Position numbers and translations under genes: made by a program
In this document: positions 10,981-20,035 of the stretch, piece by piece
Layout: each line of letters begins with the position of its first letter
Position numbering within the stretch: position 1 is the first letter of the stretch
Notes under the pieces: model-generated
Databases searched by the model: none
The model's input: the letters and a program-made list of their open reading frames with translations, nothing else
Told to the model about the DNA's origin: nothing
Source: Rhodoblastus sphagnicola
Lineage (GTDB): Bacteria > Pseudomonadota > Alphaproteobacteria > Rhizobiales > Beijerinckiaceae
DNA length: 64,000 bases
NCBI RefSeq assembly: GCF_002937075.1
Contig: NZ_NHSJ01000138.1
Span: forward strand, 45,069 to 109,068
Direction: 5' to 3'

Positions 10981-11388
10981 CACCCCGCCTGGATTGGGCG
11001 GACGCCGAGCAAGGCGCCGCCCGATTCGTTCAGGAGTTGATGAAAGCCCGGCGTCGCCGGGCTTTCGCGTTCAGCGGAGTCGTCACCGCGTCTTGAAAGG
11101 GGCGGTTTCCAAGAGATCAGCGGCGCGGTCTGTTCTGGCGAGGCCTCTGCGACACGCTCGGCAAACCGGGCCTCCCAGTTTGTGCTCGCGGTTTGTCAGC
11201 AGCCTGAGCTTCGTCTTTCAAGGCGGAGCTTTCCTTTTAGGTATTAATGAAGATGAATATCTGTTTAGATATTGGGCAATTGCAGCAATATTTTTCTTAA
11301 TGCCGTCGAGATTTAGCCTTTAAGACTTTTTAAAGCTCCCCACTGTTGAAGTCACTTGTCCATACGATGAGAAACAGTAGGAAGAGTT
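10981..11388. other. intergenic region after PEP carboxykinase
   Basis: After the terminator at 11043-11065 there is ~320 bp without a convincing gene. Its last ~120 bases (about 11225-11345) are unusually AT-rich for this genome, with runs such as TTTTCTTAATG and TTTTTAAAG, and probably contain the promoter of the small gene at 11389. An open frame over 10994-11323 has no ribosome site and composition unlike a protein. Confidence 0.5.
11043..11065 (+). terminator. terminator of the PEP carboxykinase gene
   Basis: AAAGCCCGGCG and CGCCGGGCTTT form a perfect 11-bp stem around a minimal loop, 62 bases after the stop codon. The downstream T-run is just the three T of the stem, so part of its strength must come from the GC-rich stem. 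Confidence 0.75.
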
Positions 11389-11673
11389 ATGCGAATCGGC
11401 AACTCGAGCGACATAGACAAGAACCAGGCAACCCCCCTTGGAAGAATCAGCGCCGTTTCGGATTGGCTTGGCGGTGGCGATCCCGGGATGAGCGACGTGG
11501 CGCGGTTGCGCGCCTTGCATCAATTGATGCGCGCTGCCGAAGACTGCGACGCTGACGCCCTTTTGGATGTCGATTACAGCGAAGAATTCCTTCCGCGCAC
11601 CGAAAATCCCGCGTCCTTGCCCTTGAAGCGCGTTCGCGCGGCCGCCGTGGCCGTAAAGCTGAAATCGGCTTGA
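11389..11673 (+). CDS. small hypothetical protein
   Basis: A 94-residue protein that I do not recognise. The ATG is preceded by AGGAAGAG at good spacing, and codon use resembles the neighbours, which favours a real gene. It has no signal peptide or membrane helix. The central stretch AAEDCDADALLDVDYSEEF is faintly like the end of YbjQ-type proteins (ADAxxxVDY), which may be chance. It is convergent with the CoA-transferase gene, with a hairpin between them, and lies behind an AT-rich spacer. Confidence 0.6.
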   Translation: MRIGNSSDIDKNQATPLGRISAVSDWLGGGDPGMSDVARLRALHQLMRAAEDCDADALLDVDYSEEFLPRTENPASLPLKRVRAAAVAVKLKSA

Positions 11674-11789
11674 CTTGCTTCGCCCGTTTTTTCGGCTTTG
11701 CCTGACAGCCCGAAGGGGCGCGCTTAGGCGGCGCTCGATCGTCGGCGCCGCGCCCGGGGGCATCGTGGCCCAGCGCTCGAAACCCGACC

Positions 11790-11814
11790 GAGGAAGCGCT
11801 GTTTGCGCTTCCTC
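11790..11814 (-). terminator. hairpin between convergent genes
   Basis: GAGGAAGCGC and GCGCTTCCTC form a perfect 10-bp stem with a 5-base loop, 31 bases beyond the stop of the minus-strand CoA-transferase gene and ~115 beyond the plus-strand small gene. The minus strand continues GGTCGGGTTTCG, a poor T-run. It is probably a terminator or an mRNA 3' end for the CoA-transferase transcript. Confidence 0.55.
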
Positions 11815-11844
11815 GGCGCGAGGAGGCTCTCGTGAGAGGCCGAG

Positions 11845-13404
11845 TTATTTCCAGGCGTCGTTCTGGACCACGCTGTCCTCCTTCCAGGCCTCTTGCGCAG
11901 CCCTGTCGGCCTGCCATTCCGGCAGGAAGGTGAAGGCCTCGTCGAGAATATGCGGCGTGTGCTGGCCATGGGAATATTTCATGGCGCGCTCCAGATATTC
12001 GCTGAGCGCGGGCTTGAAGATCGGATGGGCGCAATTGTCGATGATCACCCGGGCGCGCTTCTTCGGAGACAGACCGCGCAGATCGGCGAGACCCTGTTCG
12101 GTGACGATCACCTGGACGTCGTGTTCGGTGTGATCCACATGGGTCGCCATCGGAACGATGCAGGAAACGGCGCCATTCTTGGCCGAGGACGGCGTCATGA
12201 AAATCGACAACCAGGCGTTGCGGGCGAAATCGCCGGAGCCGCCGATGCCGTTCATGATGCTGGTGCCGCGAATATGCGTGGAGTTGACATTGCCGTAGAT
12301 GTCGGCCTCGATCAGGCCGTTCATGGCGATCAGGCCGAGGCGGCGGATCACTTCGGGGTGGTTGGAGATTTCCTGCGGGCGAAACACCATCCTGTCATGA
12401 TACAGGCGCACGTCCCGGTTGAATTCCTCGGCCGCGTTCGGACTCAAGGACAGCGCGGTCGCGGAGGCGAAGCTCATCTTGCCGGAACGGAGCAGATTGA
12501 ACATGCCGTCCTGCAGCACTTCCGTATAGGCCATGAGATTGTCGTAGGGCGCGCTCTGCAACTGCTCCATCACGGCGTTGGCGACATTGCCGACGCCGGA
12601 TTGAATCGGCAGCAACTCCTTCGGCAAGCGGCCCTTCTTCACCTCATGGCCAAAAAATTCGACAATGTTCTCGGCGATCCCGCGCGAAGTGTCATCGGGC
12701 GGCGAGAAGGGCGAGTTGCGGTCCGGCGCGTTCGTCTCGACGATGGCTATGACCTTGGCGGGGTCGCAGCGCAGGCTGGTCTCGCCGATGCGGTCGGAAA
12801 CGGAGATGATGGGGATGGGCTTGCGCTTCGGCGGGAGTTGCGTGCCGTAGTAGACGTCGTGCATCCCCTCCAGCGCTTCGTTTTGCCAGTGATTGACTTC
12901 GATGATGATCTTGTCGGCGCAGTCGAGCCAGGTCTTGTTGTTGCCGACAGAAGAGGAGGGGATCAGCGAGCCGTCCTCGCGAATGCCGACCACTTCGATG
13001 ATGGCGACGTCGAGCTTGCCGAGGAAACCGCCCCAGACGAACTGGCCGACATGCGACAAGTGGATGTCGAGATATTCCATCTCGCCGGCGTTGATGCGCT
13101 TGCGGCAGGTCGGATCGGACTGATAGGGCAGGCGCAGCTCCATGCCATCGACCTTGGCGAGCGCGCCGTCGAGTTCCGGCGCGGTGGAGGCGCCCGTCCA
13201 GACGGAAATCTTGAATTTGTGGCCCGCCGCCGACGCCGCGTTCATGCGGTCGGCGAGCGCCATCGGCACGGCCTTGGGATAGCCCGCGCCGGTGAACCCG
13301 GACATGCCGACATTGCAGCCCTTCGGGATCAAGGCGGCGGCTTGGTCCGCTGTCATGATCTTGCTGCGAAGTTGGGCGTTGCGAATGCGGTTCTGACCAG
13401 CCAT
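11845..13404 (-). CDS. acetyl-CoA hydrolase / succinate CoA-transferase family
   Basis: A 519-residue CoA-transferase of the AarC/Ach1-type family, which moves CoA between succinyl-CoA (or propionyl-CoA) and acetate. Visible motifs are GMSGFTGAGYPK near the N-terminus, the CoA-binding glycine loop QSGVGNVANAV, and AYTEVLQDGM, whose Glu matches the catalytic glutamate of this family. The C-terminal domain contains GIGGSGDFARNA and VTEQGLADLRG, which are also conserved. I chose ATG 13404 because GGGGGA lies ahead of it; ATG 13422 adds six residues without a ribosome site. Whether it acts as hydrolase or transferase cannot be told from sequence, but the length and motifs favour the transferase. 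Confidence 0.92.
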   Translation of the reverse strand: MAGQNRIRNAQLRSKIMTADQAAALIPKGCNVGMSGFTGAGYPKAVPMALADRMNAASAAGHKFKISVWTGASTAPELDGALAKVDGMELRLPYQSDPTCRKRINAGEMEYLDIHLSHVGQFVWGGFLGKLDVAIIEVVGIREDGSLIPSSSVGNNKTWLDCADKIIIEVNHWQNEALEGMHDVYYGTQLPPKRKPIPIISVSDRIGETSLRCDPAKVIAIVETNAPDRNSPFSPPDDTSRGIAENIVEFFGHEVKKGRLPKELLPIQSGVGNVANAVMEQLQSAPYDNLMAYTEVLQDGMFNLLRSGKMSFASATALSLSPNAAEEFNRDVRLYHDRMVFRPQEISNHPEVIRRLGLIAMNGLIEADIYGNVNSTHIRGTSIMNGIGGSGDFARNAWLSIFMTPSSAKNGAVSCIVPMATHVDHTEHDVQVIVTEQGLADLRGLSPKKRARVIIDNCAHPIFKPALSEYLERAMKYSHGQHTPHILDEAFTFLPEWQADRAAQEAWKEDSVVQNDAWK

Positions 13405-13711
13405 GGCGCTGTTATCCCCCATATGACGGAAATTTGCCTATAAGCTCCGCATAGGAATATTAGCTATGCGACGATGGAATAATTTGTCGTTTATTTCAGC
13501 GGGATTTTGCTTTTCCCTGTCGTCCCGGATGACGGCAGAAATCGCGGCAATGCCTTGGCTATCAAGGGATACTCCAACTTGCTGCAACTGCGAAACTCAA
13601 GTAAAATCGCGCAGCTACTATGCGTTAATGGCATGTCTCCCGGGCCATCCTCTGGACTTGCGCGTGAGACGACTATAGCGATAATCCGGTTTACAAGCGG
13701 GGAGCCATCCC

Positions 13712-14035
13712 ATGGGGCAACCTATCAGCGTCGACGTGCCGCACAAACTCGGGGCGGAAGAGGCCGAGCGCCGCGTCCGCAGGGGCTTTGGGCTGGTGCG
13801 GGAAAAGCTGGGCGACAAGCTCTCGGCGCTGGATGTGACGTGGGGCGAAGGCCGCGCGGATTTAAAAATCACCGCCATGGGACAGACATTGAGGGGCGGC
13901 CTCGAATTCCTGCCGCAGGCGGTGCGCGTGACGATCGATCTGCCCTGGTTCCTTGCGGCGCTGGGCCAAACGGTTGTCGGCAAGATCGCGCGCAGGACCG
14001 CGGAGGTTCTGCGCTTGCCGCCTCCAAAGGCGTGA
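13712..14035 (+). CDS. polyhydroxyalkanoic acid system family protein
   Basis: A 107-residue protein resembling the PHA-granule-region family (PF09650). It begins MGQPISVDVPHKLGAEEAERR and contains alternating strands (LKITAMGQTLRGGLEF) and a closing hydrophobic helix (VRVTIDLPWFLAALGQTVV), typical of this family. Members are found near PHA synthase genes and are thought to associate with PHA metabolism; here phaC lies 13 kb away. It ends 25 bases before the vsr gene on the same strand. The assignment rests on overall pattern rather than catalytic residues. Confidence 0.8.
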   Translation: MGQPISVDVPHKLGAEEAERRVRRGFGLVREKLGDKLSALDVTWGEGRADLKITAMGQTLRGGLEFLPQAVRVTIDLPWFLAALGQTVVGKIARRTAEVLRLPPPKA

Positions 14036-14060
14036 CGATGCGAGCCGGCGTTCGGGTGTG

Positions 14061-14450
14061 ATGGACCGGTCAGAAGTCATGCGCGCGGTCAAGGGGCGGG
14101 ACACGACGCCCGAGCGTCTCGTGCGCGGGCTCCTCAGGTCGATCGCTCCGGGCTATCGTCTGTGCCGCCGCGACCTGCCGGGCGCCCCCGACATCGCCTA
14201 TATCGGCCGCAAGAAGGCGATCTTCGTCCACGGATGTTTTTGGCACGGGCACGATTGCCGGCGCGGCGCGCGCATGCCCAAGACCAACGTCGAATACTGG
14301 CGCCGGAAGATTGCCGGCAACGGCGCGCGCGACGAGAAAATTCTGGCGCAATATGCCGCCATGCGATGGGGCGTGCTGACGATCTGGGAATGCGAGACGC
14401 GCGACAAGCAAAAGCTCGCGGAGCGGCTTGAATCATTCTTGCGAGGCTGA
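14061..14450 (+). CDS. vsr: very short patch repair endonuclease
   Basis: A 129-residue DNA mismatch endonuclease of the Vsr family, which nicks at T:G mismatches left by deamination of 5-methylcytosine. All catalytic and zinc-site positions of E. coli Vsr can be matched with a constant offset: Glu18, Asp44 in GAPDIAY, and His57, Cys59, His62, His64 and Cys66 in FVHGCFWHGHDC, plus Cys111 in IWECE. The ATG at 14061 gives the standard family N-terminus (DRSEVMRAVKGRDTTPE). No cytosine-5 methyltransferase gene lies next to it, so it is an orphan within this window. Confidence 0.95.
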   Translation: MDRSEVMRAVKGRDTTPERLVRGLLRSIAPGYRLCRRDLPGAPDIAYIGRKKAIFVHGCFWHGHDCRRGARMPKTNVEYWRRKIAGNGARDEKILAQYAAMRWGVLTIWECETRDKQKLAERLESFLRG

Positions 14451-14556
14451 ATTGCAATCCAGCGAAGTTCCGCGTCGGATTCTTGCGGGATCGATCTTCG
14501 CTCCACGCTGTTGTATTTGAACAGTTTTCGTTTCCCTTGCCTTTACGGTCTTTCGG

Positions 14557-14574
14557 GAGTTGAGCGCTTAACTC
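14557..14574. promoter_or_regulatory. 18-bp palindrome upstream of fumarase
   Basis: GAGTTGAGCGCTTAACTC reads almost identically on both strands (one mismatched pair) and lies 61 bases before the fumarase ATG. Its size and symmetry suit a dimeric regulator's operator. No regulator gene is adjacent, and it could be a chance palindrome. Confidence 0.35.
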
Positions 14575-14635
14575 TTGGAAGCTCCGGAAAAACTCCCTAA
14601 AAGCACGACCAGTCTTCCTTTCGGGGATACCCGCC

Positions 14636-16246
14636 ATGTCCGCCTATGCACCGCTTTTTCCTCTCGGCAAGGATGAAACGCCTTATCGAAAACTGACCGA
14701 CAAGGGCGTGCGCGTCGAAAAATTCGACGGCGAGGAGATTCTTGTGGTGGAGCCCGAATCCATCCGCCTGCTCGCCGAGACCGCGATGGGCGACATCAAC
14801 CAGTTGCTGCGTCCGGGCCATCTCGCGCAGCTTAGAAAAATTCTCGACGACCCCGAAGCGACAGGGAACGACAAGTTCGTCGCCTTCGATCTGTTGAAGA
14901 ACGCCAATATCGCCGCCGGCGGCGTGCTGCCCATGTGCCAGGACACCGGCACCGCCATCATTCTCGGCAAGAAGGGCCGTCGCGTTTTCACCAAGGGCGG
15001 CGACGAGGAGGCTTTGGCGCAGGGCGTCAAGGACGCCTACGAGAAGAAGAACCTGCGCTATTCGCAACTCGCGCCGCTCTCCATGTTCGTGGAGAAGAAC
15101 ACCGGCGACAATCTGCCCGCCCAGATCGACATCGTTCAAGAGGGCGAGGATTATTACAAGTTCCTGTTCATGGCCAAGGGCGGCGGCTCCGCCAACAAGA
15201 CCTATCTGGTCCAGGGCGTGCCTTCCATGCTCAACCACGACCGGTTGCTGGAGGTCCTCAAGAAGCAGATTCTGGCGCTCGGCACCGCCGCCTGCCCGCC
15301 CTATCACCTCGCCATCGTCATTGGCGGCCTGTCGGCGGAGCTGAACCTCAAGACGGTCAAGCTCGCTTCCGCTCATTATCTCGACGCCCTGCCGACCGAA
15401 GGCGGCGAAGACGCCCACGCCTTCCGCGACCTGGCTCTCGAGGCCGAAATCCACAAACTGACGCAAGACCTCGGCGTCGGCGCGCAGTTTGGCGGAAAAT
15501 ACTTCTGCCACGATGTCCGGGTGATCCGCCTGCCGCGCCACGGCGCCTCGCTGCCGATCGGCATCGGCGTGTCCTGCTCGGCCGATCGCCAGTGCCTAGG
15601 CAAGATCACGCGGGACGGCGTGTACATCGAGGAACTGGAGCGCGATCCCGCGAAATATCTCCCGGCGGTGGAAGGCGAATTCGGCGGCGACGTCATCAGG
15701 ATCGATCTGAACCAGCCGATGAAGGATGTGCTGGCGACGCTCAGCCAATATCCGGTGAAAACCCGGCTGTCGCTCACCGGCACGATCATCGTCGCCCGCG
15801 ATCTCGCCCATGCGAAGATTCGCGAGCGGCTGGAGAAGGGCGAACCCATGCCCGACTATCTCAAGAACCATCCTGTCTATTACGCGGGACCGGCGAAGAC
15901 CCCGCCGGGCTATGCCTCCGGTTCGTTCGGGCCGACCACGGCCGGGCGCATGGACGCCTATGTCGATCTGTTCCAGTCTCATGGCGGATCGATGGTGATG
16001 CTCGCCAAGGGCAACCGCTCCGCGCAGGTGACGCAAGCCTGCCAGAAGCACGGCGGCTTCTATCTCGGCTCGATCGGCGGGCCCGCCGCGCGTCTGGCGC
16101 AGGACTGCATCCGGAAGGTGGAGTTGCTCGAATATCCCGAACTCGGCATGGAAGCGATCTGGAAGATCGAAGTCGAGAATTTCCCGGCCTTCATCGTGGT
16201 GGACGACAAGGGCAATGACTTCTTCAGGGAGCTGAACCTCGTGTGA
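14636..16246 (+). CDS. fumarate hydratase, class I (iron-sulfur)
   Basis: A 536-residue class I fumarase, converting fumarate and malate in the TCA cycle with an oxygen-sensitive [4Fe-4S] cluster. The N-terminal alpha region has [19 protein letters not shown], whose Cys is one cluster ligand; further ligand candidates are in [13 protein letters not shown] and [17 protein letters not shown]. The C-terminal beta domain with GPTTAGRMD is fused, as in FumA/FumB of E. coli. It is followed within 15 bases by two tandem NTF2-like genes. No class II fumarase is seen in this window. Confidence 0.95.
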   Translation: MSAYAPLFPLGKDETPYRKLTDKGVRVEKFDGEEILVVEPESIRLLAETAMGDINQLLRPGHLAQLRKILDDPEATGNDKFVAFDLLKNANIAAGGVLPMCQDTGTAIILGKKGRRVFTKGGDEEALAQGVKDAYEKKNLRYSQLAPLSMFVEKNTGDNLPAQIDIVQEGEDYYKFLFMAKGGGSANKTYLVQGVPSMLNHDRLLEVLKKQILALGTAACPPYHLAIVIGGLSAELNLKTVKLASAHYLDALPTEGGEDAHAFRDLALEAEIHKLTQDLGVGAQFGGKYFCHDVRVIRLPRHGASLPIGIGVSCSADRQCLGKITRDGVYIEELERDPAKYLPAVEGEFGGDVIRIDLNQPMKDVLATLSQYPVKTRLSLTGTIIVARDLAHAKIRERLEKGEPMPDYLKNHPVYYAGPAKTPPGYASGSFGPTTAGRMDAYVDLFQSHGGSMVMLAKGNRSAQVTQACQKHGGFYLGSIGGPAARLAQDCIRKVELLEYPELGMEAIWKIEVENFPAFIVVDDKGNDFFRELNLV

Positions 16247-16261
16247 GGATCAGGAGCGCCG

Positions 16262-16702
16262 ATGCAGAGCCTGCAAAACCTTGCGCGAATCGCCAGTGTG
16301 GATCGTGAACTCTTCGAAACGCGCATTCATTACATGCTGGATTTGTGCTCCCAGGGAAATCTGGACGGCATTGTCGACCATTTCTCCGAAGACATCTCCT
16401 ACCAGATGATCGGCAACTGGAGCATGTTTCCCTATGCCGGGCCTGTCAGGGGCAAGGCGGCCGTCAAACATGCGTTCGCTGGCGTTTTCACCCATTTCCA
16501 GAGCCAGGGTTCGACCGTTCACGACATTGTCGTGGACGGCGACAAAGTCGCCGTGCGTCGCACGACCATCCTGCGCAATCTCGGCACGGGCCGCGCCGAT
16601 GGCATCGCCATCGTGGATTTCCTCCGCTTTCGCGACGGCCTCGTCACTGAACTGACGGAAGTGCTGGACTCGCTCGCCATGGCGCGCCTCGAGGAGGGTT
16701 GA
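16262..16702 (+). CDS. NTF2/SnoaL-like protein, copy 1
   Basis: A 146-residue protein with the cone-shaped NTF2/SnoaL fold pattern: an N-terminal helix (DRELFETRIHYMLDLCSQGNL), the GNWSMFPYAGPVRGKAAV turn and long C-terminal strands (DGIAIVDFLRFRDGLV). It starts 15 bases after the fumarase stop codon and is followed immediately by a paralogue. Members may be enzymes, binding proteins or unknown; no catalytic residues can be assigned here. Confidence 0.8.
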   Translation: MQSLQNLARIASVDRELFETRIHYMLDLCSQGNLDGIVDHFSEDISYQMIGNWSMFPYAGPVRGKAAVKHAFAGVFTHFQSQGSTVHDIVVDGDKVAVRRTTILRNLGTGRADGIAIVDFLRFRDGLVTELTEVLDSLAMARLEEG

Positions 16703-17143
16703 TTGCGCGGCAAGGAAGCGCTCGACGCGCTGGCGCAGGTTGATCGAGACCTGATCGAAACCCGCCTTCGCCTTCTGGTCGACCTGCGCGCTGAGAACGA
16801 TCTGCGCGCCATGATGGAATATGCCGCCGAGGACATTGTCTTCGATGTGCGCGGCAACTGGATGGCCCTGCCCTCCATGGGGCCGATCCGGGGCAAGGCC
16901 AATGTGGCGAGAGCTCTGATTTCCCTCACAACGCAATACGAAAACCTCGGCTCGACGCTGCATGATCTCCTGATCGACGGTGAGCGGGTCGCAATGCGGC
17001 GCACCGCCCGCGTGCGCCATCGCGGAACCAACCGCGTCGCCGATGTTCAGATCGTGGACTTCGTGCGTTTCCGGGATGGACTGGTCGTCTCGTTGTCGGA
17101 GGTGTCCGATTCCCTCGCTTTGGCGCGGCTCGACGAGTTCTGA
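16703..17143 (+). CDS. NTF2/SnoaL-like protein, copy 2
   Basis: A 146-residue paralogue of the preceding gene, exactly the same length. The shared frame includes VDRxLxETRxxxxxDL, GNWxxxPxxGPxRGKAxV, GSTxHDxxxDGxxVAxRRT and VDFxRFRDGLV. It begins with a TTG directly after the TGA of copy 1, with GAGGAGGGT just ahead, so the pair is translationally coupled. Such a tandem duplication suggests a heterodimer or two related ligands. The function is unknown. Confidence 0.8.
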   Translation: MRGKEALDALAQVDRDLIETRLRLLVDLRAENDLRAMMEYAAEDIVFDVRGNWMALPSMGPIRGKANVARALISLTTQYENLGSTLHDLLIDGERVAMRRTARVRHRGTNRVADVQIVDFVRFRDGLVVSLSEVSDSLALARLDEF

Positions 17144-17152
17144 GCTCGCGTT

Positions 17153-17449
17153 TCAGCGCACGATGATCTCGAAGCGAACGCGTCCTCGGGGCGCCGGCTT
17201 CCGAACCATCCCCGGCGGCAAGGAACGGCCGGTCATCTTTTCCGAGGCCGGACGCGGCACGCGCCGGGCGTTCTCGGGCGCGAACGCGCGCGAAGGCGCC
17301 TTCGAGGAGGGCCTGTGGCGGGCCACCGGGCCGGACCCCGCCAGACAGTAATTGTAGGCGTCGGCGTCAGTGTATTTGGCGCAGGGGTCCGCCGCCCTGG
17401 CGGCGTCCGCGCAGCATATCAGCAGCAACAGGGCGGCGAACAGACGCAT
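17153..17449 (-). CDS. small secreted hypothetical protein
   Basis: A 98-residue protein starting MRLFAALLLLICCADAARAAD, a clear Sec signal peptide with cleavage likely after ARA. The mature part has a Cys-containing DPCAKYTDADAYNYCLAG segment and then a basic, Pro/Arg-rich tail. I do not recognise a family. It follows a 38-codon frame whose TGA overlaps its ATG (TGATG), downstream of pheT. Confidence 0.7.
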   Translation of the reverse strand: MRLFAALLLLICCADAARAADPCAKYTDADAYNYCLAGSGPVARHRPSSKAPSRAFAPENARRVPRPASEKMTGRSLPPGMVRKPAPRGRVRFEIIVR

Positions 17450-17565
17450 CAGCGGTTGGACGCGGCAAAGGACGAGGCGGTCCAGCGGACCATCTCGCCA
17501 CCAAAAACGCCATCCGGCGCGACATCCGACGTCAGCGGATCATCACGGCGGAATTTTTCAGCCAT
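17449..17565 (-). CDS. candidate 38-residue coupled small protein
   Basis: A 38-codon frame between pheT and the secreted protein gene. Its ATG at 17565 follows GGGAGGCGAGG, one of the best ribosome sites in this part of the window, and its TGA shares one base with the next ATG. The product begins MAEKFRRDDPLTSDVAPDG and has no signal peptide or membrane helix. The start lies 19 bases after the pheT stop. It may be a real small protein or only a coupling device for the downstream gene. Confidence 0.5.
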   Translation of the reverse strand: MAEKFRRDDPLTSDVAPDGVFGGEMVRWTASSFAASNR

Positions 17566-17583
17566 CCTCGCCTCCCGGTGGCG

Positions 17584-20013
17584 TTAACCGCGCAAGGCGC
17601 CCCCCGTTTTCTTGGCGACCTCCGCGACGATCTTGCCGCTGAGGGCCTCGATCTCGAGGTCCGTCAGGGTTTTTTCGCGGGGCTGAAGCGTCACGTTGAG
17701 CGCCACGGACTTTTTGCCCGAGGGAACGCCCGGGCCTTCATAAAGATCGAACACGCCGACATTGACGATCATGTGACGATCGGCGCCCTGCGCCGCCTTG
17801 ATCAGATCGGCCGCCTTGACGTCGTGGTCGACGATGAAGGCGAAATCACGCTCCAGCGGCTGGAAGTCGGACAGGTCCAGCTTCGGCTTGGCGCGGGTCG
17901 GCTTGGCCTTCGGCGCCGGCAGCGCGTCGAGCAGGATTTCGAAGGCGACCAGAGGCCCGGTCGCATCGAGGGTTTCCAAAGCGCGGGGGTGCAGTTCGCC
18001 GAACCAGCCCAAAATATTTTTCGGGCCGAATTGCAGCGTGGCCGAGCGACCGGGATGGAGAAAGGCCGGGCCGCCGGGAACCAGTTGCACGGCCTGCGCC
18101 GAAACGCCAAGCGCCGAAAGCAAGGCGAACAGATCGGCCTTGACGTCGAACACATCGACGGGGCCGGCCTTGCCGTCCCAGTGACGGCCCGCGCCCGCCG
18201 GCTTGGCGGTTCCGCGCCGCAGGCCGCTCGCGGCGATGAACTGGCCGTTCTCGGCGTCGGTTTTGAAAATCTGGCCGACCTCGAACAGGGCGATGTCGCC
18301 GAGTCCTCGCGCGGCATTGGCTTTCGCCGCCGCGATCAGGCCGGGGATCAGGCTCGGGCGCATGTCCGACAGATCGGCGGCGATGGGGTTGGCCAGCGCC
18401 AGTTCCGGCGCGCCGCCGCCGAAAAGCTCGGCTTGCGGCTTGGAGATGAAGGACCAGGTGACGGCCTCCACCAGACCGCGCGCGGCCAGCGCCCGGCGCG
18501 ACCCGCGCACCCGCCGCTGCAACAGGGTCAGGACCGGACCAGCCACCGCGCCGTCGCGTTCAAGCGGCGTCGGGGTGACGCGGTCGAGGCCGGCGAGGCG
18601 GATGATTTCCTCGACAAGATCGGCCTTGCCCTCGATGTCCGGGCGCCAGCTCGGGGCGCGCACCTGAATGTGGCCGGCGTTGCCGGGCTGCGCGGCCAAG
18701 GCGAAGCCGAGTTCCTCCAGCTTCGCCGCCATGTCGCTGGGATCGAGCGACACGCCGGTCAGGCGCCGCACCTCGGCGAAGGGGAAATCGATGGCCTCGG
18801 CGGGCGCGGGCAGGGCGCCGGCGACGGCGATCTCCGACGCTTCGCCGCCGCAGAGGTCGAGCGCCAGGCGCGTCGCCAGTTCGAGGCCGGGCACGGTGAA
18901 TTCGGGATCGACGCCGCGCTCGAAGCGATAGCGCGCGTCGGAGACAATGCCGAGCTTGCGGCCGGTCTGGGCGATATTGGCCGGGTCCCACAGCGCCGAT
19001 TCGATCAGAACGTCGGTGGTCGTCTCATCGCAGCCCGTGCTCTCGCCGCCCATCACGCCGGCGAGCGATTGCACGCCTGTGTCATCGGCGATGACCACAA
19101 TGTTTTCGTCGAGCGCATAGGTCTTGCCGTCGAGCGCGACCAGACTTTCTCCCGCCCTGGCGCGGCGTATGGCGAGCCCCCCCGCCACCTTGGCGGCGTC
19201 AAACACATGCAGTGGCCGGCCACGATCGAACGTCATGAAATTGGTGATGTCCACCAGCGCGTTGATCGGACGCAGGCCGATGCTTTTCAGCCGCGCCCGC
19301 AGCCAATCCGGGCTCGGGCCGTTTTTCACGCCGCGCACCAGCCGCAGGGCGAACAGGGGCGCGAGCTTGGCGTCTTCGGCGGCGAAATCGAGCTTCGGCG
19401 TCACCGGACAGGGAAAGGCGCCGGCCACGGGCGCCGGCGCCTCGCCCTTGAGCAGGCCAAGGCCCGCCGCCGCGAGGTCGCGCGCGATGCCGTAAACGCT
19501 GGCCGCATCCGAGCGGTTGGGGGTCAGATTGATATCGATCAGCGGATCGTCGAGGCCGGCATATGCAGCGTAGGACGCGCCGACCGGGGCGTCCTCGGGC
19601 AGTTCGAAAATACCGCTGCTGTCGCCATCAAGGCCGAGTTCCTCCGGCGAACACATCATGCCGCCGGATTCGACGCCGCGAATGACGCCCTTGGCGATGG
19701 TGAAATCCTTGGCGGGAATATACGTGCCGGGCGGGGCGAACACGGTCTTCAGGCCGGCGCGGGCGTTGGGCGCGCCGCAGACGACCTGAACGGTCTGGGC
19801 GGCGCCGACATCGACCTGACAGACGCGCAGGCGGTCGGCGTTGGGATGCGGTTCCGCCGTGACGATCCGCGCGATGCGAAAGCCGCCAAGGGTTTCCGCC
19901 GGGTCTTCGAGCCCTTCGACCTCAAGGCCGATCCGCGTGAGCGTGTCGGCGATTTCCGTGAGCGAGGCCTCGGTGTCGAGGTGGGTTTTCAGCCAGGAGA
20001 GGGTGAATTTCAT
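17584..20013 (-). CDS. pheT: phenylalanyl-tRNA synthetase beta subunit
   Basis: An 809-residue beta subunit of the alpha2-beta2 Phe-tRNA synthetase. The N-terminus [18 protein letters not shown] leads into the OB-fold tRNA-binding domain (about 40-150), followed by the B3/B4 editing domain, the B5 domain ([17 protein letters not shown] region), the inactive catalytic-like domain, and a C-terminal ferredoxin-fold anticodon-binding domain ([16 protein letters not shown] onward). The length is typical. It is 22 bases downstream of pheS in the same operon and continues into two small genes. Confidence 0.97.
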   Translation of the reverse strand: MKFTLSWLKTHLDTEASLTEIADTLTRIGLEVEGLEDPAETLGGFRIARIVTAEPHPNADRLRVCQVDVGAAQTVQVVCGAPNARAGLKTVFAPPGTYIPAKDFTIAKGVIRGVESGGMMCSPEELGLDGDSSGIFELPEDAPVGASYAAYAGLDDPLIDINLTPNRSDAASVYGIARDLAAAGLGLLKGEAPAPVAGAFPCPVTPKLDFAAEDAKLAPLFALRLVRGVKNGPSPDWLRARLKSIGLRPINALVDITNFMTFDRGRPLHVFDAAKVAGGLAIRRARAGESLVALDGKTYALDENIVVIADDTGVQSLAGVMGGESTGCDETTTDVLIESALWDPANIAQTGRKLGIVSDARYRFERGVDPEFTVPGLELATRLALDLCGGEASEIAVAGALPAPAEAIDFPFAEVRRLTGVSLDPSDMAAKLEELGFALAAQPGNAGHIQVRAPSWRPDIEGKADLVEEIIRLAGLDRVTPTPLERDGAVAGPVLTLLQRRVRGSRRALAARGLVEAVTWSFISKPQAELFGGGAPELALANPIAADLSDMRPSLIPGLIAAAKANAARGLGDIALFEVGQIFKTDAENGQFIAASGLRRGTAKPAGAGRHWDGKAGPVDVFDVKADLFALLSALGVSAQAVQLVPGGPAFLHPGRSATLQFGPKNILGWFGELHPRALETLDATGPLVAFEILLDALPAPKAKPTRAKPKLDLSDFQPLERDFAFIVDHDVKAADLIKAAQGADRHMIVNVGVFDLYEGPGVPSGKKSVALNVTLQPREKTLTDLEIEALSGKIVAEVAKKTGGALRG

Positions 20014-20035
20014 TTTTTGTCTCTCAGAGCGGGGT

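Noticed and set aside
10994..11323. 109-codon frame after PEP carboxykinase
   Set aside because: It runs through the terminator hairpin and an AT-rich spacer and has no start signal.
13466..13678. 70-codon plus-strand frame between the CoA-transferase and the PHA-associated gene
   Set aside because: No ribosome site and no protein-like pattern; the region more likely holds divergent promoters.
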